Shown: positions 10,664 to 23,350, counted from the first letter of the stretch. The stretch is 64,000 nucleotides of DNA from Allium sativum (GCA_030737875.1 CM060909.1:33655159-33719158), one strand, 5' to 3'. A program made the numbers and translations. The notes: generated from the letters alone by a model not told the origin.

Positions 10664-11062
10664 AACGTATGACGAATCTTCAATTCAAGAAACTGAATTC
10701 TGAATTTGGAGATGCTATCCTTTGTTGTAGGCGTTGCTTTGATTTGATTAACGTTGCTTTAAGCTTTGAATTATCTCCTAGTTGCCTCTCAATTTCTGAC
10801 GGCTATACTTAGTCTCTCCTCAGCAACATGACGGTCTCATCTCCATTTTAGTTTGTGTGAATTAGGGTTAGTCTTAGGTCCTTTTTATAGAGTTTGTGAG
10901 TTGATTTAGACCGTCGATGAAGCTTGGTTCAATAATAGCCGTTCGTTTGAAGGAGAGACCAACCAGGAGCTGACACCTAGCCCTAGTGACAGGGCAAGGC
11001 TCAGAAAATCGACAAAACACAGACCTGGCCAGCCAGGACTTGACCAGACCTGACCAACAGAT

Positions 11063-11172
11063 CATTTTTGACCTGGGCGCACTTGGCAGGTGCGCCAGGT
11101 CAAAAATGTACTGGTGCACTTCCCAAGTGCGCCAGTTCATTTTTGTTCTGGCGCACTTCCCAAGTGCGCCAG
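11063..11172 (-). promoter_or_regulatory. U3 palindrome cluster of array LTR 2
   Basis: Same three hairpins as at 3957-4066. The middle one reads CTGGTGCACTT against AAGTGCGCCAG, a single base change that a G-U pair could tolerate on one strand only. Confidence 0.8.
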
Positions 11173-11917
11173 TGCATTCTGACCCGTTTTCTGGTTTTTC
11201 GCCCAACTTCGTTCGTCCATATCTTCTTCATACGATATCCGTTTTACGCAAACTCGGACTCTATCTCAAGCAGAATTCCGAGACGAACGCAATGGCGTAT
11301 CCTGTTTCCCTTAATTCTTTGATTTAAAATTAGTTATAGTTTAATTTATGAATTTCACAGTTATAAAATACACGGGGTGTTACATTCTCCCCCACTTAAA
11401 AGGATTTCATCCCCGAAATCTTCAAGTTCAGGAAGAATGTACATCCTAACATCCATCTACTCATCCATCAAACACGCGCATCCATTGTCCTTAAAAGACT
11501 TCTAATGCTTCATGATCATATGCGGCGTGTGTGTGTACATGTACTTATCTAATGCAAAATCAGGCGGTCTACTGATTCAGTTGACCTCCTTAATGCGAAT
11601 TATGTAAGTGCTATGAATCCATTATGTATGCAAATCTTCCTATTCATGATTCTACATGAGTGCACAATCATTCATACAAATGCAACATCCATATGACAAT
11701 ATATTAAACTTCAACCATATACGAATGCAAACATATATGCATATGCAATATGAAGTGATTGAGCCAATCTAAAACCTAGATTGTGTGTGTATATGCAACC
11801 ACGAGCAACCACTAGCAATCACTTGCAACCACTTGCAATCATCATCCATAACATGTTTCAATTACATGTTTTCATCCAAAGGGTTTCTACCTAAAAGATA
11901 AGGTCGAGGAGATACAC

Positions 11918-12268
11918 CTAAAAAGATAGATAAAAGCGCAACTTAAGAAAGATCAAGGATGTACCCTCGAAAAGAAAAGGGTAGGCAGCGCGTATTCTAG
12001 CTTCAGTTTCCCAAGTTGCGTCTCCCTCGGCGTCGCCCCACTGAACTTTGACGAGCTTGACTTCGCGGTTGCGTAGCTTCTTCACTTCCGTTCCTAATAT
12101 GCGGGTTGGAACTTTCCTCATGGTTGTTACGCGTTCCACTTCAGCTTCTTCTAGGATATTTGGCTCTACCACTTCAGCAGACTCATGTAGACATTTTCGG
12201 AGATGTGAAACATGAAAAACGTTGTGAACTCCGGCCAATCTTTCGGGTAGCTCTAATCTATAGGCCAT
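11918..12268 (-). pseudogene. Detached integrase C-terminus and chromodomain, unit 2
   Basis: A 116-residue frame almost identical to the one at 4812-5162; one visible change is ERETT to ERVTT. Same reasoning: a pol tail without its core. Confidence 0.78.
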
Positions 12269-12305
12269 TTTCCCAATTGTTCCTATCTAAAGGTATAGTC
12301 GAATG

Positions 12306-13100
12306 ATAGAAGCAAGTAAAAACTTTGTGCCCATTAGGCAATGTCAAAACTGGAAATCTATGCCACACACATATTGATTAGGAGAAGAACTCTCTAAGCA
12401 TCAGCCCCGAAGACCGAAATCAACATCAGACTGATACCCAAAGAATTACTCAACCCAACCACCATATATGATTCTAGGAAACTAAGCATGATGGACTCCT
12501 TTTAGGTCACAAGGGAGTCCCTTCCTAAGACCAATCCGTATCCTATAAAACCCAAAAACTTTAGTCAAACCAACGAACACCCTCGAGCCCCAACATGTGT
12601 TACTAACAGATGAGTCATACTCCCTATGGGGTTTGCAACAGAAATTGGATTAAGAATAGGAACGAGAGGATATACACAAAAGATAGCATGCAAGTAAGCT
12701 CTACAGGAAGAGAGGTATCAAGGATATACTCTTAAGAAGAGATATGATGCACGAATCTAGTCTTCAATCTTCTAAGTCGCATCTCCTTGAGCTTAACTCC
12801 ATTATGCTTTGTCCGTCTTTAACTTCACAATTTCGTAGCTTCTTAATTCTTGTTTCCAAAATATGAGTTGGAACCTATTTCACTGTTGCCTCTCGTTCCA
12901 CTTTCACTTATTCTCCTTCTAGTATACTTGGCTCAAGCCTAACTGCGTACTCATGGTTCCATGCAAGCTCTCCAAAATTCACTAGTGAATCTTGGATCTT
13001 GTTCACTTACTAGAAGGTATTCCACATAGATGAATTATCTCTTGAAAATAAACAAATGTCAACTATGTTGCCAAATGTACTTACTAAGGTGTTTCTTTAC
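12306..13100 (-). pseudogene. Diverged pol fragments, unit 2
   Basis: Same chromodomain-like and protease-like remnants as in unit 1, with only scattered point differences, so the mosaic existed before the array expanded. Confidence 0.7.
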
Positions 13101-13230
13101 GACTCATGCATAAGCGAAATGAACCTTCTGCCTTAGTGGCGAACACTACTGGAGCGCCCCATTCCGAAATGCTCCTCCTAATGAACCCCCTTTCTAGAAG
13201 CTCTTTAATCTGTTTACTGAGCTCTTTCCT

Positions 13231-14268
13231 TTACCGTGGAGCCATGTGTCTAACGGGCAATGCAACGGGCTTTGCATTATCTACAAGGTATATGCGGAAG
13301 TCTATCTTCCGCTTCGGAGGCAAGCCCTTCACCTCTTCGAAGACATCCGGATATTCCCGGACCACTCTAACCGATTGCAAATTTTCAACGGAGGCATCTA
13401 GCGATTCAAGGTAACTAAGCATAACCGCATACGAGGGATTACAAGAAATTTCCAAAGTATTACCGAGCTGGGTTAGGAGCCTAACAACCCTTTTCTCACA
13501 ATCAAGGATGGCCCCATTACTGGATAGCCAATCCATGCCCAAAATCAAACCATATCCCGAAAAGCCCAAAACAAAGGCACTACACTTAAATTCTATGCTT
13601 AGAATAGAAATTTTCAATCCCAAATAGATCATAGACAAATGAGCTGGGCCCCCAATTGGGTTTGAAACAATGAAGGGGTCCTCTACCATACTAGTTTTTA
13701 GGTGCAGAGATTTTACTAAAGTAGATGAGATAAAGGAGTGTGATGCGCCGGAATCAAATAAAGTGCGAACGGGGTGATCATAAAGATAAACTACACTTTC
13801 TACAGAAGTATTTATACCTCGTTTCTTTGGGCAGTCCTTAGTCATGTGGCCTGTCTCACCGCAAGAAAAGCACCCACCATTCATCTTGGCCTTCTTTTTC
13901 CGGCAGTCTTTCACTAAGTGCCCAACTTTGCCACAGAATTTACACTTCCTCTTCTCTCGGGACTTGTTGTCTTTCCCGCCCTTCTCAAAGTCTGTCTTCT
14001 CAGGGTAGTCTTTGCTGATGGGTCCAGTCTCCCCACAATGAAAACATTCTCCTTGCTTTCTTTTCCTTTTCCTACAATCCTTGGCTATGTGCCCTTCCGT
14101 ACCGCAAAAATTGCATTTTCTTTTTTCTCGTTTCTTGTTATTACTGTTACGATCCTTTCTTGTTTGACTATTATTCGTCTTCCTGCTCTGGAACTCTTCC
14201 GCTTGCTGGTTCACGTGGAGGAGGAGGAGTGAAAGCGTCAGCAGCTGGGGAGTAAGGTCTCCAGACAT
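13231..14268 (-). CDS. Nucleocapsid-protease-RT-start protein, unit 2 (345 aa)
   Basis: Same domain order as at 6125-7162: three intact zinc knuckles, one broken (GPISKDY), the protease motif [13 protein letters not shown], and a stop after RHMAPR. At several residues it matches the autonomous protein where units 1 and 3 do not (TSVES, PVRT, SFISS). It differs from them at PFIV and IYLG. It shares PVALPV with unit 3 and the autonomous copy. The frame has the same length as unit 1 with no internal stop. Confidence 0.75.
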   Translation of the reverse strand: MSGDLTPQLLTLSLLLLHVNQQAEEFQSRKTNNSQTRKDRNSNNKKREKRKCNFCGTEGHIAKDCRKRKRKQGECFHCGETGPISKDYPEKTDFEKGGKDNKSREKRKCKFCGKVGHLVKDCRKKKAKMNGGCFSCGETGHMTKDCPKKRGINTSVESVVYLYDHPVRTLFDSGASHSFISSTLVKSLHLKTSMVEDPFIVSNPIGGPAHLSMIYLGLKISILSIEFKCSAFVLGFSGYGLILGMDWLSSNGAILDCEKRVVRLLTQLGNTLEISCNPSYAVMLSYLESLDASVENLQSVRVVREYPDVFEEVKGLPPKRKIDFRIYLVDNAKPVALPVRHMAPR

Positions 14269-14841
14269 GATGAAACAGAAAGGATAGATTCAAAACGAAG
14301 GACAAGAGATAGTACCTATGGCTTTGGGGGGACTTTGCCTTTTAAAACAAAATAATATTTTATCTTTTAAAAATGCTTCTTTAAATTTCTTTTTTTGAAA
14401 ATAAATTTTCGAAACTTTTTATCTTATCTGGTAAACCTATGCTCTGATACCAAGTGAAACACCCCACCTCCGTTAGGGTCACTCTCAAAGGGAATGCCCT
14501 AATTTTGGTGGAGGTTTATAAGTATAAGTCACAGATATACAAGACAGATATAAGAACACATATTTTTGAACAGCGGAAAACAACAACTTTTATTTCATTA
14601 AAATACGTGTTACACCAACCATACCATAATTGTCTTACAATACTTCCAAAAACATAACATCTTCATAACTGTCTTGATTACATTATTTAAAGAAGCATAA
14701 AGAAAACATAAATAAACTGCAAAAGTCCCATAGTTGCTGTCCAAAGCCATAGTCCAAAACGAAAAGATCCAAGCAATACATTCTTCCTCTTCAAGCTGGA
14801 TATGAAGGCTGGTCAAGCTGCGGTATTCCCTCCCTGTGGAC

Positions 14842-17769
14842 CTGGGGGGGGAGGGGGGGGGAAACGGAAGAAGAGAAGACGAAAGAAAAGTAGAGTCAGA
14901 CATAAAGCCTGAGTAAGTCTAGGACTATTAGGTCTATGAATAAAGAACTGGGTATGATAAGTATAAACTAGAAATGGGAAAGCACCATAAACTTAGTTAA
15001 GTTGTCTAGGGTCGAATATATTATTGTACCCCATATTAATCTCTGTACCCATATAAACTAGTTCCTAACGGCACCCCATAATCAGGGTGAAGTGATCCAT
15101 TTTATGATGATCGGCTCCTACTCGCATAGTTACATGTGTCTTACGGCCCCCGATGTTGTAGTTACCTATGCTGGTCCCACCATGGGGTGTATCAAGTCCC
15201 ATAGTGGCGGCCCGACACAATCCTAGAATGCACAGGTATCCTACTGGTGCCCAGTGCCTTATTTTTCTGCGCCGGAGTGTGTGCACGCCCGCACCCCATT
15301 AGAACCTACACTGTTGCACCACCGCCGTCGATTTGACCTCTTACAGTCAGCCCAGTAATCGTGCCCCACCCTGCCTAGTTTCAGGGTATCATGATACCTT
15401 ATAGGGTTACTGCTCAAAAGGGTCCCCCGCTACTAGGTTTTCTATTTCTAGCCAACATGCTAAGTTGGTTAAGTGTTTTATAAACCTAACCCCCAATCAG
15501 TCTGTTTAATTTAGCATGTTCCATTTTGATTAAGTATTAATATAATTTACTTAATCCTATCAATCCTGACTCAGCCTTAATTGTCTTATTAAAGCCTTGA
15601 CCTCTCACATTAGACAGGTATTGTTGTGGCTGCCTGTTGCCGGTTGGGTCCGGGCAGTCTTACGCCACAACTCAGTCTAACCTCGGGTCCTTATTGGGCT
15701 CCGTGTTTAACCACCCACATTGGATAGGTATTGTTGTGACTACTGGACAGCCGGGCGGTTCCGGGCAGGTTTACATCACAACTCAATCCAACCTCGGGTT
15801 AAACACATCGTATTTTTCTACATTTACATATTTTGTCTCTTTTCTTTTTATATGTAAATATTTGCGGCCCATTATTCAAATTCATCTTTATTGGTTAAAT
15901 TTCATTTATGCCACTTAATTGCTTTTCAAGATTGTTGGCATGCGTCGAACATCCCAACACATATATTCTATATTTTAGCCCAAACGTCATTACCCCAGTT
16001 TTACACGTTCGCTCCAATGTAAGGTGTGTTGGGTTTAATACTTAAACCCAATTAAGCCAAATGAAAAGGGGAGGCTTACAACATGGTGTTTATAAGATAT
16101 CATGAAAAAAGGGAGTGTGAACGCATGAACTTGCAACGAACGATTCAATTAACATAAAGTAGGCAAATGTGAACTTGCAATTGTAACATCATATAATCAT
16201 GGCTTAACATGAATCATTTTATCCATATAATCATAGCATAAACAATACTTAAACATGAATCATTCTATTCATATAATTATGGTATAGACAATACTTAAAC
16301 ATGAATCGTTCTATTCATATAATCATGGCATAAATAATACTTAAACATGAATCGTTCTATTCATATGATTATGGCATAAACAGTACTTAAACATGAATCA
16401 TTCTATTCATATAATTATGGTATAGACAATACTTAAACATGAATCATTTATTCATATGATTATGGCATAAACAACACCTAAACATGAATTATTCTATTCA
16501 TATGAGTATGGCATAAACAATACCTAAGCATGAATTATCTTATTCATATGATTATGGCATAAACAATACTTAAACATGAATTATTCTATTCATATGATTA
16601 CGGCATAAACAATACTTAAACATGAATTATTCTATTCATATGATTATGGCATAAACAATACTTAAACATGAATCATAGGTTCAACTAACCATGTAAACTT
16701 GAAATTAAGAATCTAACTAAATTAGATATCCTTATTATTGGCACATGGTCTTGACTATGTTTTTATTTAGGCATAATATAAACTAATCATGTTCATAAAA
16801 TCACTACATGATAACAAAAAGGTACTTACTTTTGTCACGAATACAAAAGTATGGTTCAACTAGAATTATCCCAACCTAATTCTTATATGAATCATGGTTT
16901 TTAACCCATTTATAGAATTTAGCATAAACATACCTAAACTTAAATCATGGTTTTTATTCAATCTATGTAAACTTGCAAGTGGAATGTAATTCTAATGTAA
17001 TTCTAATGTAACTTATGTGTCACATATATTATCATATGATTATGATAACAACATAAGCCTAAAAACATGTTTTCAACTAGGCATAATAACAAACATAGTT
17101 TAGTCATGTTCATAAAGGTGCTTACTTTTGTTTCTAACACAAAAGTATGATTTGCCAATTTCAACATAGATTCATATAAATCATAGTACTTAGTCGATTC
17201 AATTACACACTAAAAGTGGTCATAAAAGTATGTACATCATATTAGCAAAATAACGAATCATATACTTGCATGAATTCCAATTAAAATATCATAACATATA
17301 GTTGTTACCATGAATCATATACTTGCATGAATCTTAAATAAATTATTACAACATATAGTTGTTACTTTCAACATGAATCATATGCTTGCAATTATCAAAT
17401 GGGTGTTGTAAATAACTACCACAAACATGTAGTTTTCAATATGAATCATATAGTTGCATGAATCCCAATTAAAATTCCACAACATGTGGTTGTCAACATA
17501 AATCATATACTTGTATGAATCCAATCGTACACCATAATATTGCCAAATCGTTTAGAATCAAAATAACATACAAATATAGATTATTATCGCCACAATTCCA
17601 TTTCGCAAATCACGTACTTGCAAATATCCAATCGTATACCACAATATTCCCAAATCGTTTAGCATCAAAGCAACATACAAATATAGATTATTATCGCCAC
17701 AATTCCATTTCTTTCTTTACACAAATCAACACAATTATTTAACTCATATCGGAATAGCTCTCTACTTAC
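14842..17769 (-). other. Predicted intron inside array LTR 3
   Basis: GTAAGT donor at 17769 and CAG acceptor at 14842, equivalent to those in the other LTRs. Confidence 0.5.
16205..16677 (-). repeat. 46-bp minisatellite in array LTR 3 (~10 copies)
   Basis: Same unit and copy number as in LTR 2. Confidence 0.88.
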
Positions 17770-18168
17770 AACTTATGACGAATCTTCAATTCAGGAAACT
17801 GAATTCTGAATTTGGAGATGCTATCCTTTGTTGTAGGCGTTGCTTTGATTTGATTAACGTTGCTTTAAGCTTTGAATTATCTCCTAGTTGCCTCTCAATT
17901 TCTGACGGCTATACTTAGTCTCTCCTCAGCAACATGACGGTCTCATCTCCATTTTAGTTTGTGTGAATTAGGGTTAGACTTAGGTCCTTTTTATAGAGTT
18001 TGTGAGTTGATTTAGACCGTCGATGAAGCTTGGTTCAATAATAGCCGTTCGTTTGAAGGAGAGACCAACCAGGAGCTGACACCTAGCCCTAGTGACAGGG
18101 CAAGGCTCAGAAAATCGACCAAACACAGACCTGGCCAGCCAGGACTTGACCAGACCTGACCAACAGAT

Positions 18169-18278
18169 CATTTTTGACCTAGGCGCACTTGGCAGGTGCG
18201 CCAGGTCAAAAATGTACTGGCGCACTTCCCAAGTGCGCCAGTTCATTTTTGTTCTGGCGGACTTCCCAAGTGCGCCAG
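18169..18278 (-). promoter_or_regulatory. U3 palindrome cluster of array LTR 3
   Basis: Three hairpins as in LTR 1. The third carries one stem mismatch (CTGGCGGACTT against AAGTGCGCCAG). Confidence 0.8.
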
Positions 18279-19031
18279 TGCATTCTGACCCGTTTTCTGG
18301 TTTTTCGCCCAACTTCGTTCGTCCATATCTTCTTCATACGATATCCGTTTTACGCAAACTCAGACTCTATCTCAAGCAGAATTCCGAGACGAACGCAATG
18401 GCGTATCCTGTTTCCCTTAATTCTTTGATTTAAAATTAGTTATAGTTTAATTTATGAATTTCACAGTTATAAAATACACGGGGTGTTACATTCTCCCCCA
18501 CTTAAAAGGATTTCGTCCCCGAAATCTTCAAGTTCAGGAAGAATGTACATCCTAACATCCAAACATCCATCTACTCATCCATCAAACAAGCGCATCCATT
18601 GTCCTTAAAAGACTTCTAATGCTTCATGATCATATGCGGCGTGTGTGTGTACATGTACTTATCTAATGCAAAATCAGGCGGTCTACTGATTCAGTTGACC
18701 TCCTTAATGCGAATTATGTAAGTGCTATGAATCCATTATGTATGCAAATCTTCCTATTCATGATTCTACATGAGTGCACAATCATTCATACAAATGCAAC
18801 ATCCATATGACAACATATTAAACTTCAACCATATACGAATGCAAACATATATGCATATGCAATATGAAGTGATTGAGCCGATCTAAAACCTAGATTGTGT
18901 GTGTATATGCAACCACGAGCAACCACTAGCAATCACTTGCAACCACTTGCAATCATCATCCATAACATGTTTCAATTACATGTTTTCATCCAAAGGGTTT
19001 CTACCTAAAAGATAAGGTCGAGGAGATACAC

Positions 19032-19382
19032 CTAAAAAGATAGATAAAAGCGCAACTTAAGAAAGATCAAGGATGTACCCTCGAAAAGAAAAGGGTAGGC
19101 AGCGCGTATTCTAGCTTCAGTTTCCCAAGTTGCGTCTCCCTCGGCGTCGCTCCACTGAACTTTGACGAGCTTGGCTTCGCGGTTGCGTAGCTTCTTCACT
19201 TCCGTTCCTAATATGCGGGTTAGAACTTTCCTCACGGTTGCTTCGCGTTCCACTTCAGCTTCTTCTAGGATATTTGGCTCTACCACTTCAGCAGACTCAT
19301 GTAGACATTTTCGGAGATGTGAAACATGAAAAACATTGTGAACTCCGGCCAATCTTTCGGGTAGCTCTAATCTATAGGCCAT
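19032..19382 (-). pseudogene. Detached integrase C-terminus and chromodomain, unit 3
   Basis: A 116-residue frame as in units 1 and 2, with more changes (ERETT to EREAT, KVPTRI to KVLTRI, WGDAE to WSDAE). EREAT and WSDAE are also found in the autonomous protein. Confidence 0.78.
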
Positions 19383-19419
19383 TTTCCCAATTGTTCCTAT
19401 CTAAAGGTATAGTCGAATG

Positions 19420-20215
19420 ATAGAAGCAAGTAAAAACTTTGTGCCCATTAGGCAATGTCAAAACTGGAAATCTATGCCACACATATATTGATTAGGAGAA
19501 GAACTCTCTAAGCATCAGCCCCGAAGACCGAAATCAACATCAGACTGACACCCAAAGAATTACTCAACCCAACCACCATATATGATTCTAGGAAACTAAG
19601 CATGATGGACTCCTTTTAGGTCACAAGGGAGTCCCTTCCTAAGACCAATCCGTATCCTATAAAACCCAAAAACTTTAGTCAAACCAACGAACACCCTCGA
19701 GCCCCAACATGTATTACTAACAGATGAGTCATACTCCCTATGGGGTTTGCAACAGAAATTGGATTAAGAATAGGACCGAGAGGATATACACAAAAGATAG
19801 CATGCAAGTAAGCTCTACAGGAAGAGAGGGATCAAGGATATACTCTTAAGAAGAGATATGATGCACGAATCTAGTCTTCAATCTTCTAAGTCGCATCTCC
19901 TTGAGCTTAACTCCATTATGCTTTGTCTGTCTTTAACTTCACAATTTCGTAGCTTCTTAATTCTTGTTTCCAAAATATGAGTTGGAACCTATTTCACTGT
20001 TGCCTCTCGTTCCACTTTCACTTATTCTCCTTCTAGTATACTTGGCTCAAGCCTAACTGCGTACTCATGGTTCCATGCAAGCTCTCCAAAATTCACTAGT
20101 GAATCTTGGATCTTGTTCACTTACTAGAAGGTATTCCACATAGATGAATTATCTCTTGAAAATAAACAAATGTCAACTATGTTGCCAAATGTACTTACTA
20201 AGGTGTTTCTTTACG
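19420..20215 (-). pseudogene. Diverged pol fragments, unit 3
   Basis: Same chromodomain-like and protease-like remnants as in units 1 and 2. Confidence 0.7.
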
Positions 20216-20344
20216 ACTCATGCATAAGTGAAATGAACCTTCTGCCTTAGTGGCGAACACTACTGGAGCGCCCCATTCCGAAATGCTCCTCCTAATGAAC
20301 CCCCTTTCTAGAAGCTCTTTAATCTGTTTACTGAGCTCTTTCCT

Positions 20345-21418
20345 TTACCGTGGAGCCATGTGTCTAACGGGCAACGCAACGGGCTTTGCATTATCTACAA
20401 GGTATATGCGGAAGTCTATCTTCCGCTTCGGAGGCAAGCCCTTCACCTCTTCGAAGACATCCGGATATTCCCGGACCACTCTAACCGATTGCAAATTTTC
20501 AACGGAGGCATCTAGCGATTCAAGGTAACTAAGCATAATCTCATACGAGGGATTACAAGAAATTTCCAAAGTATTACCGAGCTGGGTTAGGAGCCTAACA
20601 ACCCTTTTCTCACAATCAAGGATGGCCCCATTACTGGATAGCCAATCCATGCCCAAAATCAAACCATATCCCGAAAAGCCCAAAACAAAGGCACTACACT
20701 TAAATTCTATGCTTAGAATAGAAATTTTCAATCCCAAACAGATCATAGACAAATGAGCTGGGCCCCCAATTGGGTTTGAAACAATTAAGGGGTCCTCTAC
20801 CATACTAGTTTTTAGGTGCAGAGATTTTACTAAAGTAGATGAGTTAAAGGAGTGTGATGCGCCGGAATCAAATAAAGTGCGAATGGGGTGATCATAAAGA
20901 TAAACTACACTTTCTACAAAAGTATTTATACCTCGTTTCTTTGAGCAGTCCTTAGTCATGTGGCCTGTCTCACCGCAAGAAAAGCACCCACCATTCATCT
21001 TGGCCTTCTTTTTCCGGCAGTCTTTCACTAAGTGCCCAACTTTGCCACAGAATTTACACTTCCTCTTCTCTCGGGACTTGTTGTCTTTCCCGCCCTGCTC
21101 AAAGTCTGTCTTCTCAGGGCAGTCTTTGCTGATGGGTCCAGTCTCCCCACAATGAAAACATTCTCCTTGCTTTCTTTTCCTTTTCCTACAATCCTTGGCT
21201 ATGTGCCCTTCCGTACCGCAAAAATTGCATTCCCTTTTTTCTCGTTTCTTGTTATTACTGTTACGATCCTTTCTTGTTTGACTATTATTCGTCTTCCTGC
21301 TCTGGAACTCTTCCGCTTGCTGGTTCACGTGGAGGAGCAGGAGTGAAAGCGTCAGCAGCTGGGGAGTAAGGTCTCCAGACATGATGAAACAGAAAGGATA
21401 GTTCAAAACGAAGGACAA
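20345..21418 (-). CDS. Nucleocapsid-protease-RT-start protein, unit 3 (357 aa)
   Basis: Same protein as in units 1 and 2. A one-base deletion upstream opens the frame 12 codons earlier (MSFVLNYPFCFI before MSGDL). The homologous start is the second one, so the true start is probably at 21382. The second zinc knuckle keeps its last Cys (GPISKDC) but still lacks the His. Protease Asp is in [13 protein letters not shown]. It ends at RHMAPR like the others. Confidence 0.75.
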   Translation of the reverse strand: MSFVLNYPFCFIMSGDLTPQLLTLSLLLLHVNQQAEEFQSRKTNNSQTRKDRNSNNKKREKRECNFCGTEGHIAKDCRKRKRKQGECFHCGETGPISKDCPEKTDFEQGGKDNKSREKRKCKFCGKVGHLVKDCRKKKAKMNGGCFSCGETGHMTKDCSKKRGINTFVESVVYLYDHPIRTLFDSGASHSFNSSTLVKSLHLKTSMVEDPLIVSNPIGGPAHLSMICLGLKISILSIEFKCSAFVLGFSGYGLILGMDWLSSNGAILDCEKRVVRLLTQLGNTLEISCNPSYEIMLSYLESLDASVENLQSVRVVREYPDVFEEVKGLPPKRKIDFRIYLVDNAKPVALPVRHMAPR

Positions 21419-21567
21419 GAGATAGTACCTATGGCTTTGGGGGGACTTTGCCTTTTAAAACAAAATAATATTTTATCTTTTAAAAATGCTTCTTTAAATT
21501 TCTTTTTTTGAAAATAAATTTTCGAAACTTTTTATCTTATCTGGTAAACCTATGCTCTGATACCAAG

Positions 21568-22833
21568 TGAAACACCCCACCTCCGTTAGGGTCACTCTCA
21601 AAGGGAATGCCCTAATTTTGGTGGAGGTTTATAAGTATAAGTCACAGATATAAGAACACATATTTTTGAACAGCGGAAAACAACAACTTTTATTTCATTA
21701 AAATACGTGTTACACCAACCATACCATAATTGCCTTACAATACTTCCAAAAACATAACATCTTCATAACTGTCTTGATTACATTATTTAAAGAAGCATAA
21801 AGAAAACATAAATATACTGCAAAAGTCCCATAGTTGCTGTCCAAAGCCATAGTCCAAAACGAAAAGATCCAAGCAATACATTCTTCCTCTTCAAGCTGGA
21901 TATGAAGGCTGGTCAAGCTGCAGTATTCCCTCCCTGTGGACCTGGGGGGGAAACGGAAGAAGAGAAGACGAAAGAAAAGTAGAGTCAGACATAAAGCCTG
22001 AGTAAGTCTAGGACTATTCAGTCTATGAATAAAGAACTAGGTATGATAAGTATAAACTAGAAATGGGAAAGCACCATAAACTTAGTTAAGTTGTCTAGGG
22101 TCGAATATATTATTGTTCCCCATATTAATCTCTGTACCCATATAAACTAGTTCCCAATGGCACCCCATAATCAGGGTGAAGTGATCCATTTTATGATGAT
22201 CGGCTCCTACTCGCATAGTTACATGTGTCTTACGGCCCCCGATGTTGTAGTAACCTATGCTGGTCCCACCATGGGGTGTATCAAGTCCCATAGTGGCGGC
22301 CCGACACAATCCTAGAATACACAGGTATGCTACTGGTGCCCAGTGCCTTATTTTTCTACGCCGGAGTGTGTGCACGCCCGCACCCCGTTAGAACCTACAC
22401 TGCTGCACCACCGCCGTCGATTTGACCTCTTACAGTCAGCCCAGTAATCGTGCCCCACCCTGCCTAGTTTCAGGGTATCATGATACCTTATAGGGTTACT
22501 TCTCAAAAGGGTCCCCCGCTACTAGGTTTTCTATTTCTAGCCAACATGCTAAGTTGGTTAAGTGTTTTATAAACCTAACCCCCAATCAGTCTGTTTAATT
22601 TAGCATGTTCCATTTTGATTAAGTATTAATATAATTTACTTAATCCTATCAATCCTGACTCAGCCTTAATTGTCTTATTAAAGCCTTGACCTCTCACATT
22701 AGACAGGTATTGTTGTGGCTGCCTGTTGCCGGTTGGGTCCGGGCAGTCTTACGCCACAACTCAGTCTAACCTCGGGTCCTTATTGGGCTCCGTGTTTAAC
22801 CACCCACATTGGATAGGTATTGTTGTGACTACT
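21568..22833 (-). repeat. Array LTR 4, left piece
   Basis: The U5-side 1266 bp of the fourth LTR, starting with TGAAACACCCC next to the primer site of internal region 3. It lacks a 12-bp stretch present in the other LTRs near 21645. It ends with CTACT (22829-22833), the target-site duplication of the inserted autonomous element, and continues at 34507. Confidence 0.92.
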
Positions 22834-23099
22834 TGTAACACCCCGAGAATTCTATAACTGTGAAATTCATGAATTAAAGTATAATCAAATTCAAATCAAA
22901 GAACTAAGGGAAACGGGATACGCCATTGCGTTCGTCTCGGAAAAATACGCGAAATAGAGTCCGAGTTTTCGAAAAACGGAGTCCGTATGAAGAAGATATG
23001 GCCTTCGGAAGTTTTGAATTAAATTTAAAATTCAAACAGAATAAAATAATTAAAAATCGGGCCCAGTGGGCCAGGGCGGATAAACACCCGCCTAGGCCA

Positions 23100-23188
23100 C
23101 CCAGGTCGACTGGGCTGTCGACCTGGGCTACCCATGTCGACAGGGCTGTCGACAGCCCTGTCGACAGGGGTGTCGACCTGGTCGAGCC
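23100..23188 (+). promoter_or_regulatory. U3 palindrome cluster of the autonomous 5' LTR (GTCGAC type)
   Basis: First hairpin: CCCAGGTCGAC (23100-23110) pairs perfectly with GTCGACCTGGG (23117-23127). Next comes a perfect 32-bp palindrome at 23135-23166, centred between 23150 and 23151 and built from TGTCGACAGGGCTGTC and its complement. A further GTCGACCTGGTCGAG lies at about 23172-23187. The place in the LTR matches the GGCGCACTT hairpins of the array, but the sequence is unrelated. The 3' LTR has the same cluster near 31483-31571. Confidence 0.9.
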
Positions 23189-23343
23189 CAGTCAACCTGG
23201 CTGGCCAGGTCTGTGTTTGGTCGAATTTCTGTGGTCTGCTTTGTCATTAGGGCTAGGTGGCGGGTTCTAATTGGTCTCTCTATCTAATGAATGGCTACGA
23301 TCTAACCTAGCAACATCAGTGGTCCTAATCAATTCCTAACCTC

Positions 23344-23350
23344 TATATAA
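23344..23350 (+). promoter_or_regulatory. TATA box of the autonomous 5' LTR
   Basis: TATATAA about 510 bp into the LTR, followed by CAACCCTAGACTAAACCC. The 3' LTR copy is at 31725-31733, where one substitution lengthens it to TATATATAA. Confidence 0.7.

Larger units (their letters stand above)
7349..11384 (-). repeat. Array LTR 2 (4036 bp)
   Basis: TGTAACACCCCGTG to GGGGTGTTTCA on the minus strand, with the same inner order as LTR 1. A polypurine tract lies on its right and a primer site on its left, so it serves as 3' LTR for one unit and 5' LTR for the next. TATA box at 10882-10889, minisatellite 9088-9560, palindromes about 11063-11172. It has a triplicated TAATTCTAATG at about 9870-9905 not seen in LTR 1. 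Confidence 0.92.
11385..14454 (-). mobile_element. Array internal region 2 (3070 bp)
   Basis: Same structure and length as internal region 1. Polypurine tract at 11385-11397 and primer site at 14441-14452. The hairpin before the polypurine tract has one stem base changed (TTTCAT instead of TTTCGT, plus strand, at 11403-11420). Confidence 0.88.
14455..18490 (-). repeat. Array LTR 3 (4036 bp)
   Basis: Same ends and inner order as LTR 2. TATA box at 17988-17995, minisatellite 16205-16677, palindromes about 18169-18278. The C-run before the acceptor is expanded (about 14845-14861). Confidence 0.92.
18491..21567 (-). mobile_element. Array internal region 3 (3077 bp)
   Basis: Same structure as the other two. 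Polypurine tract at 18491-18503, primer site at 21554-21565. It is slightly longer because of a short duplicated ACATCCAAAC-like segment near 18550. Confidence 0.88.

Noticed and set aside
22926..23270. 114-codon frame in the autonomous LTR U3 (also at 31309-31653)
   Set aside because: It spans the U3 block and palindromes upstream of the TATA box, so it would not be transcribed as a coding region; identical in both LTRs only because they are young.
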